Of a DNA stretch of 64,000 bases, positions 41,876 to 56,600 are shown piece after piece; the first letter of the stretch is position 1, and each line of letters opens with the position of its first letter. This DNA comes from Actinostola sp. cb2023 (Eukaryota; Cnidaria; Anthozoa; Actiniaria; Actinostolidae): assembly GCA_033675265.1 (NCBI GenBank), contig JAUJYZ010000431.1:308866-372865 (forward strand). The letters are read 5' to 3'. Position numbers and translations under genes: made by a program. The notes beneath the pieces were generated by a model, which was not told the origin of the DNA, did no database searches, and saw only the letters and a program-made list of their open reading frames with translations.

Positions 41876-42209
41876 GTAAAATTATTATTATTACATGTTA
41901 TTATGCACTTGTCTGAATGCATATGGCCGACCATTTTTGACCGAAGACGTTTATGTTTTTATTATTAGAAATTAGAAATACCAATTTCTATTCACGGAAT
42001 TCCTGTGGCAGTGCGATATATAGGATAGACCGGGAGTAGCCGAACGCAATGCATACTGGACTAGATTCGATACAAACACAACAATCTGGGGTTTCATGCG
42101 CCTGCGGTACTCTCCCACAGTCATCACAGTCATTGTAATCATTTTGTACTTTCATCATGTTGTACCGTAAAGACTATTATTTATTTAAAGAAAGCATCAA
42201 TCTATCGTT
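41876..42209. other. No gene seen
   Basis: Unique-looking AT-rich sequence leading up to the satellite. Confidence 0.45.
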
Positions 42210-42266
42210 CATGTAATCACGTAGTTGGTGTAATCGCTGTAGTTCCTGTAGTCGCTGTAGTCACTG
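42210..42266 (-). repeat. Inverted satellite fragment
   Basis: GCTGTAGTTCCTGTAGTCGC and neighbours are the reverse complement of the 9-bp satellite words. Six units lie in the opposite orientation, 280 bp before the main array. Confidence 0.85.
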
Positions 42267-42546
42267 GCCGCTTAATAGATGGTGGCTACTTCATAATACT
42301 GAGATGCTCGACTACATATGATACTGGATATGATTTCGGTACAGCACTCTGAAAAACCTCCTCCCCTAGAAACATATTTGCTAATACACGAAACACCGAA
42401 TACACCATACATTTCTCTCGAAAACTATAGAGGCAGAAAACAACACTAAACAGGGAACAGTACACCCCTCCCTTGTATGATATTTTCCCATGATATTTTA
42501 CCAAAAATGTTTGCATTTAGATAAGGTAAAATAGCAAATAATAATA
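42267..42546. other. Unique spacer before the satellite
   Basis: No gene. It separates the inverted fragment from the array. Confidence 0.5.
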
Positions 42547-45500
42547 CATAACTGCAACAGCTACAGCAACTACAAAATGGACTACAGCAACTACAAGTAA
42601 TACAGCAACTACAGCGACTACACCAATTACAGCAACTACAATGACTACAGCAACTGCAGATACTACACCAACTGCAGATACTACACCGACTACAGCGACT
42701 ACAATGACTACAGCAACTACAGCAACTGCAGATACTACACCGACTACAGGAACTACAGCGACTACACCAATTACAGCAACTACAGATACTACAGCAACTC
42801 CAGATACTACAGCAACTACAGATACTACAGCAACTACAGATACTACAGCAACTACAGTGACAACAGCAACTACATGAACTAACAGCAACTACATGAACTA
42901 CAGTGACTACAGGAACTACAGCGACTACATGAACTACAGCGACTACAGTGACGTACATGAACTACAGTGACTACAGTGACTAAAGGAACTACAGTGACTA
43001 CATGAACTACAGCGACTACATGAACTACAGCGACTACAGAGTGACTACAGCAGCTACATGAACTACAGCAACTACATGAACTACACTGACTACATGAACT
43101 ACAGCAACTGCAGATACTACACCGACTACAGGAACTACAGCGACTACACCAATTACAGCAACTACAGATACTACAGCAACTACAGATACTACAGCAACTA
43201 CAGATACTACAGCAACTACAGTGACAACAGCAACTACATGAACTAACAGCAACTACATGAATTACAGTGACTACAGGAACTACAGCGACTACATGAACTA
43301 CAGCGACTACAGTGACGTACATGAACTACAGTGACTACATGAACTACAGTGACTACATGAACTACAGCAGCTACATGAACTACAGCAACTACATGAACTA
43401 CACTGACTACATGAACTACAGCAACTACAGCGACTACATGAACTACAGCGACTACAATGACTGACTACATGAACTACACCAACTACAGTGACGACAGCAA
43501 CTACATGAACTACAGTGACTACATGAACTACAGAGACTACAATGACTACAGCGACTACAATGACTACACAGCGAACTACAGCGACTACAGTGACAACAAT
43601 GACTACAGCGACTACAGCAACTACACGAACTACAGCGACTACAGGAACTACAGTGACTACAGTGACTAAAGGAACTACAGTGACTACATGAACTACAGCG
43701 ACTACAGCGACTACAATGACTACATGAACTACAGCGACTACAGTGACTAAAGGAACTACAGTGACAACAATGACTACAGCGACTACAGCAACTACACGAA
43801 CTACAGCGACTACAGGAACTACAGCGACTACATGAACTACAGTGACTGCAATGACTACAGGAAATACAGCGACTACAGTGACTACATGAACTACAGCGAC
43901 TACATGAACTACAATGACTACAGCGACTACATGAACTACAGTGACTACAGTGACTAGTGGAACTACAGTGACTACATGAACTACAGCGACTACATGAACT
44001 ACAGCGACTACAGCGACTACACGAACTACAATGACTACAGTGACTGACTACATGAACTACAGCGACTACAGTGACAACAGCAACTACATGAACTACAGAG
44101 ACTACATGAACTACAGGAACTACAGCGACTATATGAACTAGCGACTACAATGACTACATGAACTACAATGACTACAGCAACTACAGCAACTACAATGACT
44201 ACAGTGACTGACTACATGAACTACAGTGACGACAGCAACTACATGAACTACAGTGACTACAATGACTACAGCAACTACAGCTACTACAGCAATTGCAGAT
44301 ACTACAGCAACTACATATACTACAGCAACTACAATGACTACAGTTACAGGAACTACAGCGACTACAATGACTACACTGACTGACTACATGAACTACAGCG
44401 ACTACAGGAACTACAGCGACTGCAATGACTACAGCAACTACAGCTACTACAGCAACTGCAGATACTACAGCAACTACAGATACTACAGCAACTACAATGA
44501 CTACAGTTACAGGAACTACAGCGACTACAATGACTACACTGACTGACTACATGAACTACAGCGACAACAGCAACTACATGAACTACAGTGACTACAGGAA
44601 CTACTGTACAGCGACTACAATGACTACAGGAACTACAGCGACTACAATGACTACAGCTACTACAGCAACTGCAGATACTACAGATACTACAGATACTACA
44701 GCGACTACAATGACTACAGTTACAGGAACTACAGCGACTACAATGACTACACTGACTGACTACATGAACTACAGCGAATACAGTGACAACAGCAACTACA
44801 TGCACTAACAGCAACTACATGAACTACAGTGACTACAGGAACTACTGTACAGCGACTACAATGACTACAGGAACTACAGCGACTACAATGACTACAGCGA
44901 CTACAATGACTACAGGAACTACAGCGACTACGATGACTACAGGAACTACAGCGACTACAGTGACAACAATGACAACATGAACTACAGTGACTACAGCAAC
45001 TACACGAACTACAGTGACTACATGAACTACACTGACCACAGGAACTACAGCGACTACAATGACTACAGTGACTGACTACATGAACTACAGCGACTACAGT
45101 GACGGCAGCAACTACATGAACTACAGTGACTACATGAACTACAGTGACTACAGGAACTACAGCGACTACAATGACTACAGGAACTACAGCGACTACAATG
45201 ACTACATGACATGAACTACAGTGACTAGAGGAACTACAGTGACTACATGAACTACAGCGACTACATGAACTACAGCGACTACAGAGTGACTACAGCAGCT
45301 ACATGAACTACAGCGACTACAGGAACTATAGTGACTACATGAACTACAGCAACTACATGAACTACAGTGACTACAATGACTACAGTGACTGACTACATGA
45401 ACTACAGCGACTACAGAGTGACTACAGCAGCTACATGAACTACAGCGACTACAGGAACTACAGTGACTACATGAACTACAGCGACTACATGAACTACAGC

Positions 45501-46528
45501 GACTACAGAGTGACGAAAGCAACTACATGAACTACAGCGACTACAGTGACTAGAGCAACTACATGAACTACAATGACTACAGCGACTACATGAACTACAG
45601 CGACTACATGAACTACAGCGACTAGAGGAACTACAGTGACTACATGAACTACAGCGACTACACGAACTACAATGACTACAGCGACTACAGTGACAACAGC
45701 AACTACATGAACTACAGTGACTACATGAACTACAACGACTATATGAACTACAGCGACTACAATGACTACATGAACTACAATGACTACAGGAACTACAGCG
45801 ACTACAGGAACTACAATGACTACAGCAACTACAGCAACTACATGAACTACAGCGACTACAATAACTATAGTGACTGACTACATGAACTACAGCGACTACA
45901 GCAACTACATGAACTACAGTGACTACATGAACTACAATGACTATATGAACTACAGCGACTACAATGACTACATGAACTACAATGACTACAGCAACTAAAG
46001 CAACTACAGCAACTGCAGATACTACACCGATTACAGGAACTACAGCGACTACAATGACTTCAGCAACTACAGCTACTACAGCAACTGCAGATACTACAGC
46101 AACTACAGATACTAGATACTACAGCAACTACAATGACTACAGTTACAGGAACTACAGCGACTACAATGACTACACTGACTGACTACATGAACTACAGCGA
46201 CTACAGTGACAACAGCAACTACATGCACTAACAGCAACTACATGAACGACAGTGACTACAGGAACTACTGTACAGCGACTACAATGACTACAGGAACTAC
46301 AGCGACTACAATGACTACAGCGACTACAATGACTACAGGAACTACAGCAACTACAATGACTACAGCGACTACAGTGACAACAGTGACAACAATGACTACA
46401 TGAACTACAGCGACTACAGCAACTACACGAACTACAGTGACTACATGAACTACAGTGACTACAATGACTACAGTGACTGACTACATGAACTACAGCGACT
46501 ACAGTGACGACAGCAACTACATGAACTA
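42547..46528 (+). repeat. 9-bp-word satellite, part 1
   Basis: Degenerate tandem words of the form RACTACANN: AACTACAGC, GACTACAGT, GACTACATG, AACTACAGG. Most are 9 bp, so a frame reading Asn/Asp-Tyr-X persists for up to about 150 codons between slips. The first 500 bp are enriched in AACTACAGATACTACA. The plus strand is rich in A and C and poor in T and G. Confidence 0.95.
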
Positions 46529-47618
46529 TAACCTGAGTTTCAGGCTCAAAGGGGAGGAAGAGGAGGAGGGGAAAGGAAAGGGAAGGTGAAAATGAGAGCC
46601 TGACACCAATGCTATACAGAACCTGTTCCGCCCCTTATGATCTTCGTGAAGTTCCCCCACAATATTAGCCAATCACAATTTCTTCCGGTTTAAAAATTGA
46701 CGTGTCACAACTGTCAAAACTTGATGAATACAAGATATGTACATCACGTATCCCTACACTGTACTGGATTTCGATCGATCGAAACAAAAATACAGATTCA
46801 GGTTGAGCGTTTAACGGCGACGTTTGTTGCGATCGTTGTGACAGTTTGAATGTTACATTGTCAAGTGAAATGCCAGACGTTTCTAGGTATCGGGACGATG
46901 TTTGTCTAAAAAAAAACCGTTGCAGGCGAAAAGTTATTTGTTTCAAATGTGGAGACTAAATAGCAAAGGAAGATCGTATCTGGAAAGACCTTATTGTCGT
47001 CCGATTTGAGAGTCGGTATCATTGACAAGATTGTGTTGTTTAGTTTTTCTCAAGAGATAAACACTGCTTTCGTTCGGCTAATTAGCTTTGAATAGATTTT
47101 ATGCAAAACAACCTTTCAGTGAATGATTTTCGATAATCATGAAATGATTATACTTTAACCAGTACTAGTATTGCATTTACAGCCGGAAACATGAATCTGC
47201 TGTATATTTGAGATCCCGTAAAGACCGCATTCTTTATAGTGTACATGTCAGTCTCGTTTCCCAACGGTCGCGTATCAATTCTATCAGGGGACGCGAACAT
47301 GAGATTGCGAATCAGTAGTACTTCTAAAGTCCGTGCTTAAAGCTCCCTCACATTCGACTTTAGAAACATTATGACTCTTCTTCAAGCTAATTTGAAAATT
47401 CAAGATCGCTGCATCGACAGCCGAACGGATCAGATTTGCAATGTTGACTTCCGGTTATTACATTTCATTGTTCTTCGTCCAATCAGCATTTCGCCCAAAA
47501 TACGGGCGAACAACACAACTTCTGTGTAGGATTGGTGTCAGGCCCACCTTTTCCCCTTACGCCCGCCCCAGTCCTCCTCTCCCCCTCCTCTCCCCCTTTG
47601 GGCCTGAAACTCAGGTTA
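46529..47618. mobile_element. 1.09-kb TIR element inserted in the satellite
   Basis: Arms of about 100 bp start AACCTGAGTTTCAGGC and include a later GCCTGACACCAAT block in both. The termini are TAACCTGAG and CTCAGGTTA, and satellite words resume without loss on either side; a TA duplication is likely. There is no transposase ORF. The interior is unique-looking DNA. Confidence 0.85.
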
Positions 47619-50600
47619 CATGAACTACAGTGACTACATGAACTACAGTGACTACAGGAACTACAGCGACTACAAAGACTACAGGAACTACAGCGACTAC
47701 AATGACTACAGTGACTACATGAACTACAGTGACTACAGTGACTAGAGGAACTACAGTGACTACATGAACTACAGCGACTACATGAACTACAGCGACTACA
47801 GGGTGACTACAGCGACTACAGTGACGACAGCAACTACATGAACTACAGTGACTATGAACTATGTGACTACAGTGACTACAGCGACTACAATGACTACAGG
47901 AACTACAGCGACTACATGACTACATGACTATAGTGACTAGTGACTACAATGACTACATGAACTACAGTGACTACATGACTACAGTGACTACATGAACTAC
48001 AGCGACTACATGAACTACAGCGACTACAGGGTGACTACAGCAGCTACATGAACTACAGCGACTACAAGAACTACAGTGAGTGAACTACAGCAACTACAGC
48101 GACTACATGAACTACAGCGACTACAGCGACTACTATGACTACAGTGACTACAATGACTACAGAACTACACTGACTACATGAACTACAGCGACTACAGTGA
48201 CGACAGCAACTACATGAACTACAGTGACTACATGAACTACAGCGACTATATGAACTACAGCGACTACAATGACTACAACTACAGCGACTACAGCGACTAC
48301 AATGACTACAGCGACTACAATGACTACAGGAACTACAGCAACTACAATGACTACAGAACTACTACTACATGACTACACAGACTGACTACAGCGACTACAA
48401 TGACTACAGCGACTACAATGACTGATGACTACACTACATGACTACAGCAACTACAACTACAATGACTACAGGAACTACAGTGAGTACATGAACTACAGCG
48501 ACTACAATGACTACAGCGACTACAATGACTACAGGATCTACAGTGACTACATGAACTACAGCGACTACACTACAGCGACTACAGCGACTACAATGACTAC
48601 AGGACTACAGCGACTACAGGAACTACAATGACTACAGGAACTACAGTGACTACATGAACTACAGCGACTACAATGACTAAAGCGACTACAATGACTACAG
48701 GACTACAATGACTACATGAACTACAGCAACTACAATGACTACAGTGACTACACAGTGACTACAGTGACTACAATGACTACATGAACTACAGCGACTACAC
48801 CAACTACACGAACTACAGCGACTACAGGAACTACAGTGACTACATGAACTACAGCGACTACAGCGACTACAGCGAACTACATGACTACACAGTGACTACA
48901 TGAACTACATGAACTACAATGACTACAGCGACTACATGAACTACAGCGACTACAGCAACTACAGCGACTACACGAACTACAGCGACTACAATGACTACAA
49001 TGACTACAGTGACTGACTACATGAACTACAGCGACTACATGACTACAGCAACTACATGAACTACAGTGACTACAGGAACTACAGTGACTACAATGACTAC
49101 AGCGACTACATGACTACTACAGTGACTACAATGACTACAATGACTACAATGACTACAGGAACTACATGACTACAATGACTACATGACTACAGTGACTACA
49201 ATGACTACAGCGACTACATGACTACAATGACTACATGAACTACAGCGACTACAATGAACTACAGCGAACTACAATGACTACATGAACTACAGCGACTACA
49301 ATGACTACATGACTACTGAACTATGACTACATGAACTACAGTGACTACAATGACTACAGGACTACATGACTACAGTGACTACATGACTACAGCGACTACA
49401 ATGACTACAGCGACTATGACTACAGACTACATGACTACAATGACTACAGGAACTACTACATGACTACAATGACTACATGAACTACAGTGACTACATGACT
49501 ACTACAGCGACTACATGACTACAGCGACTACAATGACTACAGGATCTACAGAGACTACATGAACTACAGCGACTACAATGACTACAGCGACTACAATGAC
49601 TACAGGAACTACAGGAACTACAATGACTACAGGAACTACAGTGACTACATGAACTACAGCGACTACACATGACTACAGACTACGACTACAATGACTACAG
49701 GAACTACAGCAACTACAATGACTACAGGAACTACAGTGACTACAGTGATAACAATGACTGCATGAACTACAGCGACTACACCAAGACTACACGAACTACA
49801 CAGAACTACAGCGACTACAGTGACTACAGTGACTACATGAACTACAGCGACTACAGCGACTACAGCAACTACATGAACTACAGCGACTACAGACTACTGC
49901 AGTGACTACTGAACTAATGACTAACTACATGAACTACAGCGACTACAGTGACTAGAGGAACTACATGAACTACAATGACTACAGCGACTACATGAACTAC
50001 AGCGACTAGTGACTAGAGGAACTACAGTGACTACATGAACTACAGCGACTACACGAACTACAGCGACTACAATGAACTACAGCGACTGACTACATGACTA
50101 CAGTGACTGACTACATGAACTACAGCGACTACATGAACTACAGCGACTACAATGACTACATGAACTACAGCGACTACATGACTACAGCGACTACAATGAC
50201 TACAGGAACTGACTAGCGACTACAATGACTACAATGACAGTGACAGGAACTACAGTGACTGACTACATGAACTACACGACTACAATGACTACAGCGACTA
50301 CAATGACTACATGAACTACAGCAACTACAATGACTACAGGAACTACAGTGAGTACATGAACTACAGCGACTACAATGACTACAGCGACTACAATGACTAC
50401 AGGACTACAGTGACTACATGAACTACAGCGACTACAATGACTACAGCGACTACAATGACTACAGGACTACATGAACTACAGGAACTACAGCGACTACAAT
50501 GACTACAGGAACTACAGTGAGTACATGAACTACAGCGACTACAATGACTAAAGCGACTACAATGACTACAGGAACTACAACTACAACTACAATGACTACA

Positions 50601-53600
50601 GGAACTACAGTGACTACAGTGATAACAATGACTGCATGAACTACAGCGACTACACCAAGTACACGAACTACAGCGACTACAGGAACTGCAGTGATTACAT
50701 GAACTACAGCGACTACAGCGACTACATGAACTACAGTGACTAGAGTGACTACATGAACTACATGAACTACAGCGACTACTACACGACTACTACATGAACT
50801 ACAGCGACTACAGCAACTACACGAACTACAGCGACTACAATGACTACAATGACTACAGTGACTGACTACATGAACTACAGCGACTACAGTGACTACAGCA
50901 ACTACATGAAGTACAGTGACTACAGGAACTACACGACTGAATGAACTACAGCGACTACAGACTACGACTACATGAACTACAGCGACTACAATGACTACAT
51001 GAACTATGACTACATGACTACATGACTACAGCGACTACACTGACTACAATGACTACATGAACTACAGCGACTATATGAACTACAGCGACTACAATGACTA
51101 CATGAACTACAGCGACTACAATGACTACAGCGACTACAATGACTACAGGAACTACAGCAACTACAATGACTACAGGACTACAGTGAGTACATGAACTACA
51201 GCGACTACAATGACTACAGCGACTACAATGACTACAGGATCTACAGTGACTACATGAACTACAGCGACTACAATGACTACAGCGACTACAATGACTACAG
51301 GAACTACAGGAACTACAATGACTACAGGAACTACAGTGAGTACATGAACTACAGCGACTACAATGACTAAAGCGACTACAATGACTACAGGAACTACAGC
51401 AACTACAATGACTACAGGAACTACAGTGACTACAGTGATAACAATGACTGCATGAACTACAGCGACTACACCAAGTACACGAACTACAGCGACTACAGGA
51501 ACTGCAGTGATTACATGAACTACAGCGACTACAGCGACTACAGCGACTACATGAACTACAGTGACTAGAGGAACTACATGAACTACAATGACTACAGCGA
51601 CTACATACATGAACTACAGCGACTACAGCAATTACACGAACTACAGCGACTACAATGACTACAATGACTACAGTGACTGACTACATGAACTACTGACTAC
51701 ATGAACTACAGCGACTACAGTGACTACAGCAACTACATGACTACAGGAACTACAGTGACTACAATGACTACAGGAACTACAGCGACTACAATTACTACAG
51801 CGACTACAATGAACTACACTACAGGAACTACAGTGACTACAATGACTACAGGAACTACAGCGACTACACTGACTACATGACTACATGAACTACTATATGA
51901 ACTACAGCGACTACATGACTACATGACTACAATGACTACATGACTACATGACTACAATGACTACAGCGACTACAATGACTACAGGAACTAGCAACTACAA
52001 TGACTACAGGATCTACAGTGACTACATCAACTACAGCGACTACAATGACTACAGCGACTACAATGACTACAGGAACTACAGCAACTACAATGACTACAGG
52101 AACTACAGTGACTGAGTACATGAACTACAGCGACTACAATGACTACAGCGACTACAATGACTACAGGATCTACAGAGACTACATGAACTACAGCGACTAC
52201 AATGACTACAGCGACTACAATGACTACAGGAACTACAGGAACTACAATGACTACAGGAACTACAGTGAGTACATGAACTACAGCGACTACAATGACTAAA
52301 GCGACTACAATGACTACAGGAACTACAGCAACTACTACAATGACTACAGGAACTACAGTGACCACAGTGATAACAATGACTGCATGAACTACAGCGACTA
52401 CACCAAGTACACGAACTACAGCGACTACAGGAACTGCAGTGATTACATGAACTACAGACTACAGCGACTACATGAACTACAGCGACTACAGAGTGACTAA
52501 AGCAACTACATGAACTACTACAGCGACTACAGTGACTAGAGGAACTACATGAACTACAATGACTACAGCGACTACATGAACTACAGCGACTAGTGACTAG
52601 TGACTACAGTGACTACACAGTGAACTACAGCGACTACATGAACTACAGCGACTACAATGACTACAGTGACTGACTACATGAACTACAGCGACTACAGACT
52701 ACAGTGACACAATGACTACATGAACTGACTACATGAACTACAGCGACTACATGACTACTACAATGACTACAATGACTACAGCGACTACAATGACTACAGC
52801 GACTACAGTGACTACAGCGACTACAATGACTACAGGAACTACAGTGACTACATGACTACAGGAACTACAGTGACTACATGAACTACAGCGACTACAATGA
52901 CTACAGTGACTACTACATGACTACAGCGACTACAGTGACTACAATGACTACATGAACTACAGTGACTACAGTGACTACATGAACTACAGCGACTATATGA
53001 ACTACAGCGACTACAATGACTACAGCGACTACAACTACAGCGACTACAATGACTACAGCAACTACAGCGACTACATGACTACAGCGACTACATGACTACA
53101 TGACTACAGGAACTACAGGAACTACAATGAACTACAGAACTACATGACTGGACATGACTACAACTACTACAGTGACTACATGAACTAACAGAAACTACAT
53201 GAACTACAATGACTACGACTACAATGACTACAATGACTACATGAACTACAGGAACTACAGCAACTACAATGACTACAGGAACTACAGTGACTACAGTGAT
53301 AACAATGACTGCATGAACTACAGCGACTACACAACTACAGCGACTACATGAACTACAGTGACTACAGGAACTGCAGTGACTACATGAACTACGAGCGACT
53401 GACTACATGACTACAGCGACTACAGTGACTACAGGACTAACTACATGAACTACAATGACTACATGAACTACAGCGACTACATGAACTACAGCGACTACAG
53501 CAATTACACGAACTACAGCGACTACAATGACTACAATGACTACAGTGACTGACTACATGAACTACAGCGACTACATGAACTACAGCGACTACAGTGACTA

Positions 53601-56600
53601 CAGCAACTACATGACTACAGTGACTACAGGAACTACAGCGACTACAATGACTACTACTACAGCGACTACAATGACTACACATGACTACAGGAACTACAGT
53701 GACTACATGAACTACAGACTACAGACTACACGAACTACAGCGACTACAATGACTACATGACTACAGCGACTACACTGACTACATGACTACATGACTACAG
53801 CGACTACAATGACTACATGAACTACAGTGACTACATGACTACATGACTACAATGAACTACAGCGACTACAATGACTACAGCGACTACAATGACTACAGGA
53901 ACTACAGTGACTACATGACTACAGCAGCAACTACAATGACTACAGGACTACAGTGACTACATGACTACAGCGACTACAGCGACTACATGACTACAGCGAC
54001 TACAATGACTACAGACTGACTACAGCAAACTACATGACTACTACACAACTACAATGACTACAGAACTACACTGACTACATGACTACAGCGACTACAATGA
54101 CTACAGCGACTACAGACTGACTACAGTGACTACAGCAACTACATGACTACAGCGACTACAATGACTACAGCGACTACTACAGCGACTGACTACAGGAACT
54201 ACAGGAACTACAATGACTACAGGAACTAACTACAGTGACTAGTACATGAACTACAGCGACTACAATGACTAAAGCGACTACAATGACTACAGGAACTACA
54301 GCAACTACAATGACTACAGGAACTACAGTGACTACAGTGATAACAATGACTGCATGAACTACAGCGACTACACCAAGTACACGAACTACAGCGACTACAG
54401 GAACTGCAGTGATTACATGAACTACAGCGACTACAGCGACTACATGAACTACAGCGACTACAGAGTGACTAAAGCAACTACATGAACTACAGCGACTACA
54501 GTGACTAGAGGAACTACATGAACTACAATGACTACAGCGACTACATGAACTACAGCGACTAGTGACTAGAGGAACTACAGTGACTACATGAACTACAGCG
54601 ACTACACGAACTACAGCGACTACAATGACTACAGTGACTGACTACATGAACTACAGCGACTACAGTGACAACAGCAACTACATGAACTACAGTGACTACA
54701 TGAACTACAGCGACTATATGAACTACAGCGACTACAATGACTACAGCGACTTCAATGACTACAGGAACTACAGTGACCACAGCGACTACAATGACTACAG
54801 GAACTACAGTGACTACATGAACTACAGCAACTACAGCAACTACATGAACTACAGCGACTACAATGACTACAGTGACTGACTACATGAACTACAGCGACTA
54901 CAGTGACAACAGCAAATACATGAACTACAGTGACTACATGTACTACAGCGACTATATGAACTACAGCGACTACAATGACTACATCAACAACAGCGACTAC
55001 AATGACTACAGCAACTACAGCTACTACAGCAACTACAGCAACTGCAGATACTACAGCAACTACAGATACTACAGCAACTACAATGACTACAGCTACATGA
55101 ACTACAGCGACAACAGCAACTACATGAACTAACAGCAACTACATGAACTACAATGACTACAGCGACTACACTGACAACAATGACTACATGAACTACAGCA
55201 ACTACACGAACTACAGCGACTACAGGAGCTACAGCGACTACATGAACTACAGCGACTACATGAACTACAGCGACTACATGAACTACAGCGACTACATGAA
55301 CTACAGTGACTACATGACTACAGTGACTACATGAACTACAGTGACTACAGGAATTACAGCGACTAGTGACTACATGAACTACAGCAACTACAGTGACTAC
55401 AGCGACTACATGAACTACAATGACTACAATGACTACATGAACTACAGCGACTGACTACATGAACTACAGCGACTACAGTGACGACAGCAACTACATGAAC
55501 TACAGTGACTACATGAACTACAGCGACTACAGAGTGACTAAAGCAACTACATGAACTACAGCGACTACAGTGACTAGAGGAACTACATGAACTACAATGA
55601 CTACAGCGACTACATGAACTACAGCGACTACAATGACTACATCAACTACAGTGACTACATGAACTACAGCGACTACACGAACTACAGCGACTACAATGAC
55701 TACAGTGACTGACTACATGAACTACAGCGACTACAGTGACAACAGCAACTACATGAACTACAGTGACTACATGAACTACAGCGACTATATGAACTACAGC
55801 GACTACAATGACTACAGCGACTTCAATGACTACAGGAACTACAGTGACTACAGCGACTACAATGACTACAGGAACTACAGTGACTACATGATCTACAGCA
55901 ACTACAGCAACTACATGAACTACAGCGACTACAATGACTACAGTGACTGACTACATGAACTACAGCGACTACATGTACTACAGCGACTATATGAACTACA
56001 GCGACTACAATGACTACATCAACTACAGCGACTACAATGACTACAGCAACTACAGCTACTACAGCAACTACAGCAACTGCAGATACTACAGCAACTACAG
56101 ATACTACAGCAACTACAATGACTACAGCTACAGGAACTACAGCGACTACAATGACTGACTACATGAACTACAGCGACTACAATGACTACAGGAACTACAG
56201 CGACTACAATGACTACAGCGACTACAATGACTACAGGAACTACAGCGACTACAATGACTAAAGCGACTACAATGACTACAGGAACTACAGCAACTACAAT
56301 GACTACAGGCACTACAGTGACTACAGTGATAACAATGACTGCATGAACTACAGCGACTACACCAAGTACACGAACTACAGCGACTACAGGAACTGCAGTG
56401 ATTACATGAACTACAGCGACTACAGCGACTACATGAACTACAGCGACTACAGAGTGACTAAAGCAACTACATGAACTACAGCGACTACAGTGACTAGAGG
56501 AACTACATGAACTACAATGACTACAGCGACTACATGAACTACAGCGACTAGTGACTAGAGGAACTACAGTGACTACATGAACTACAGCGACTACACGAAC

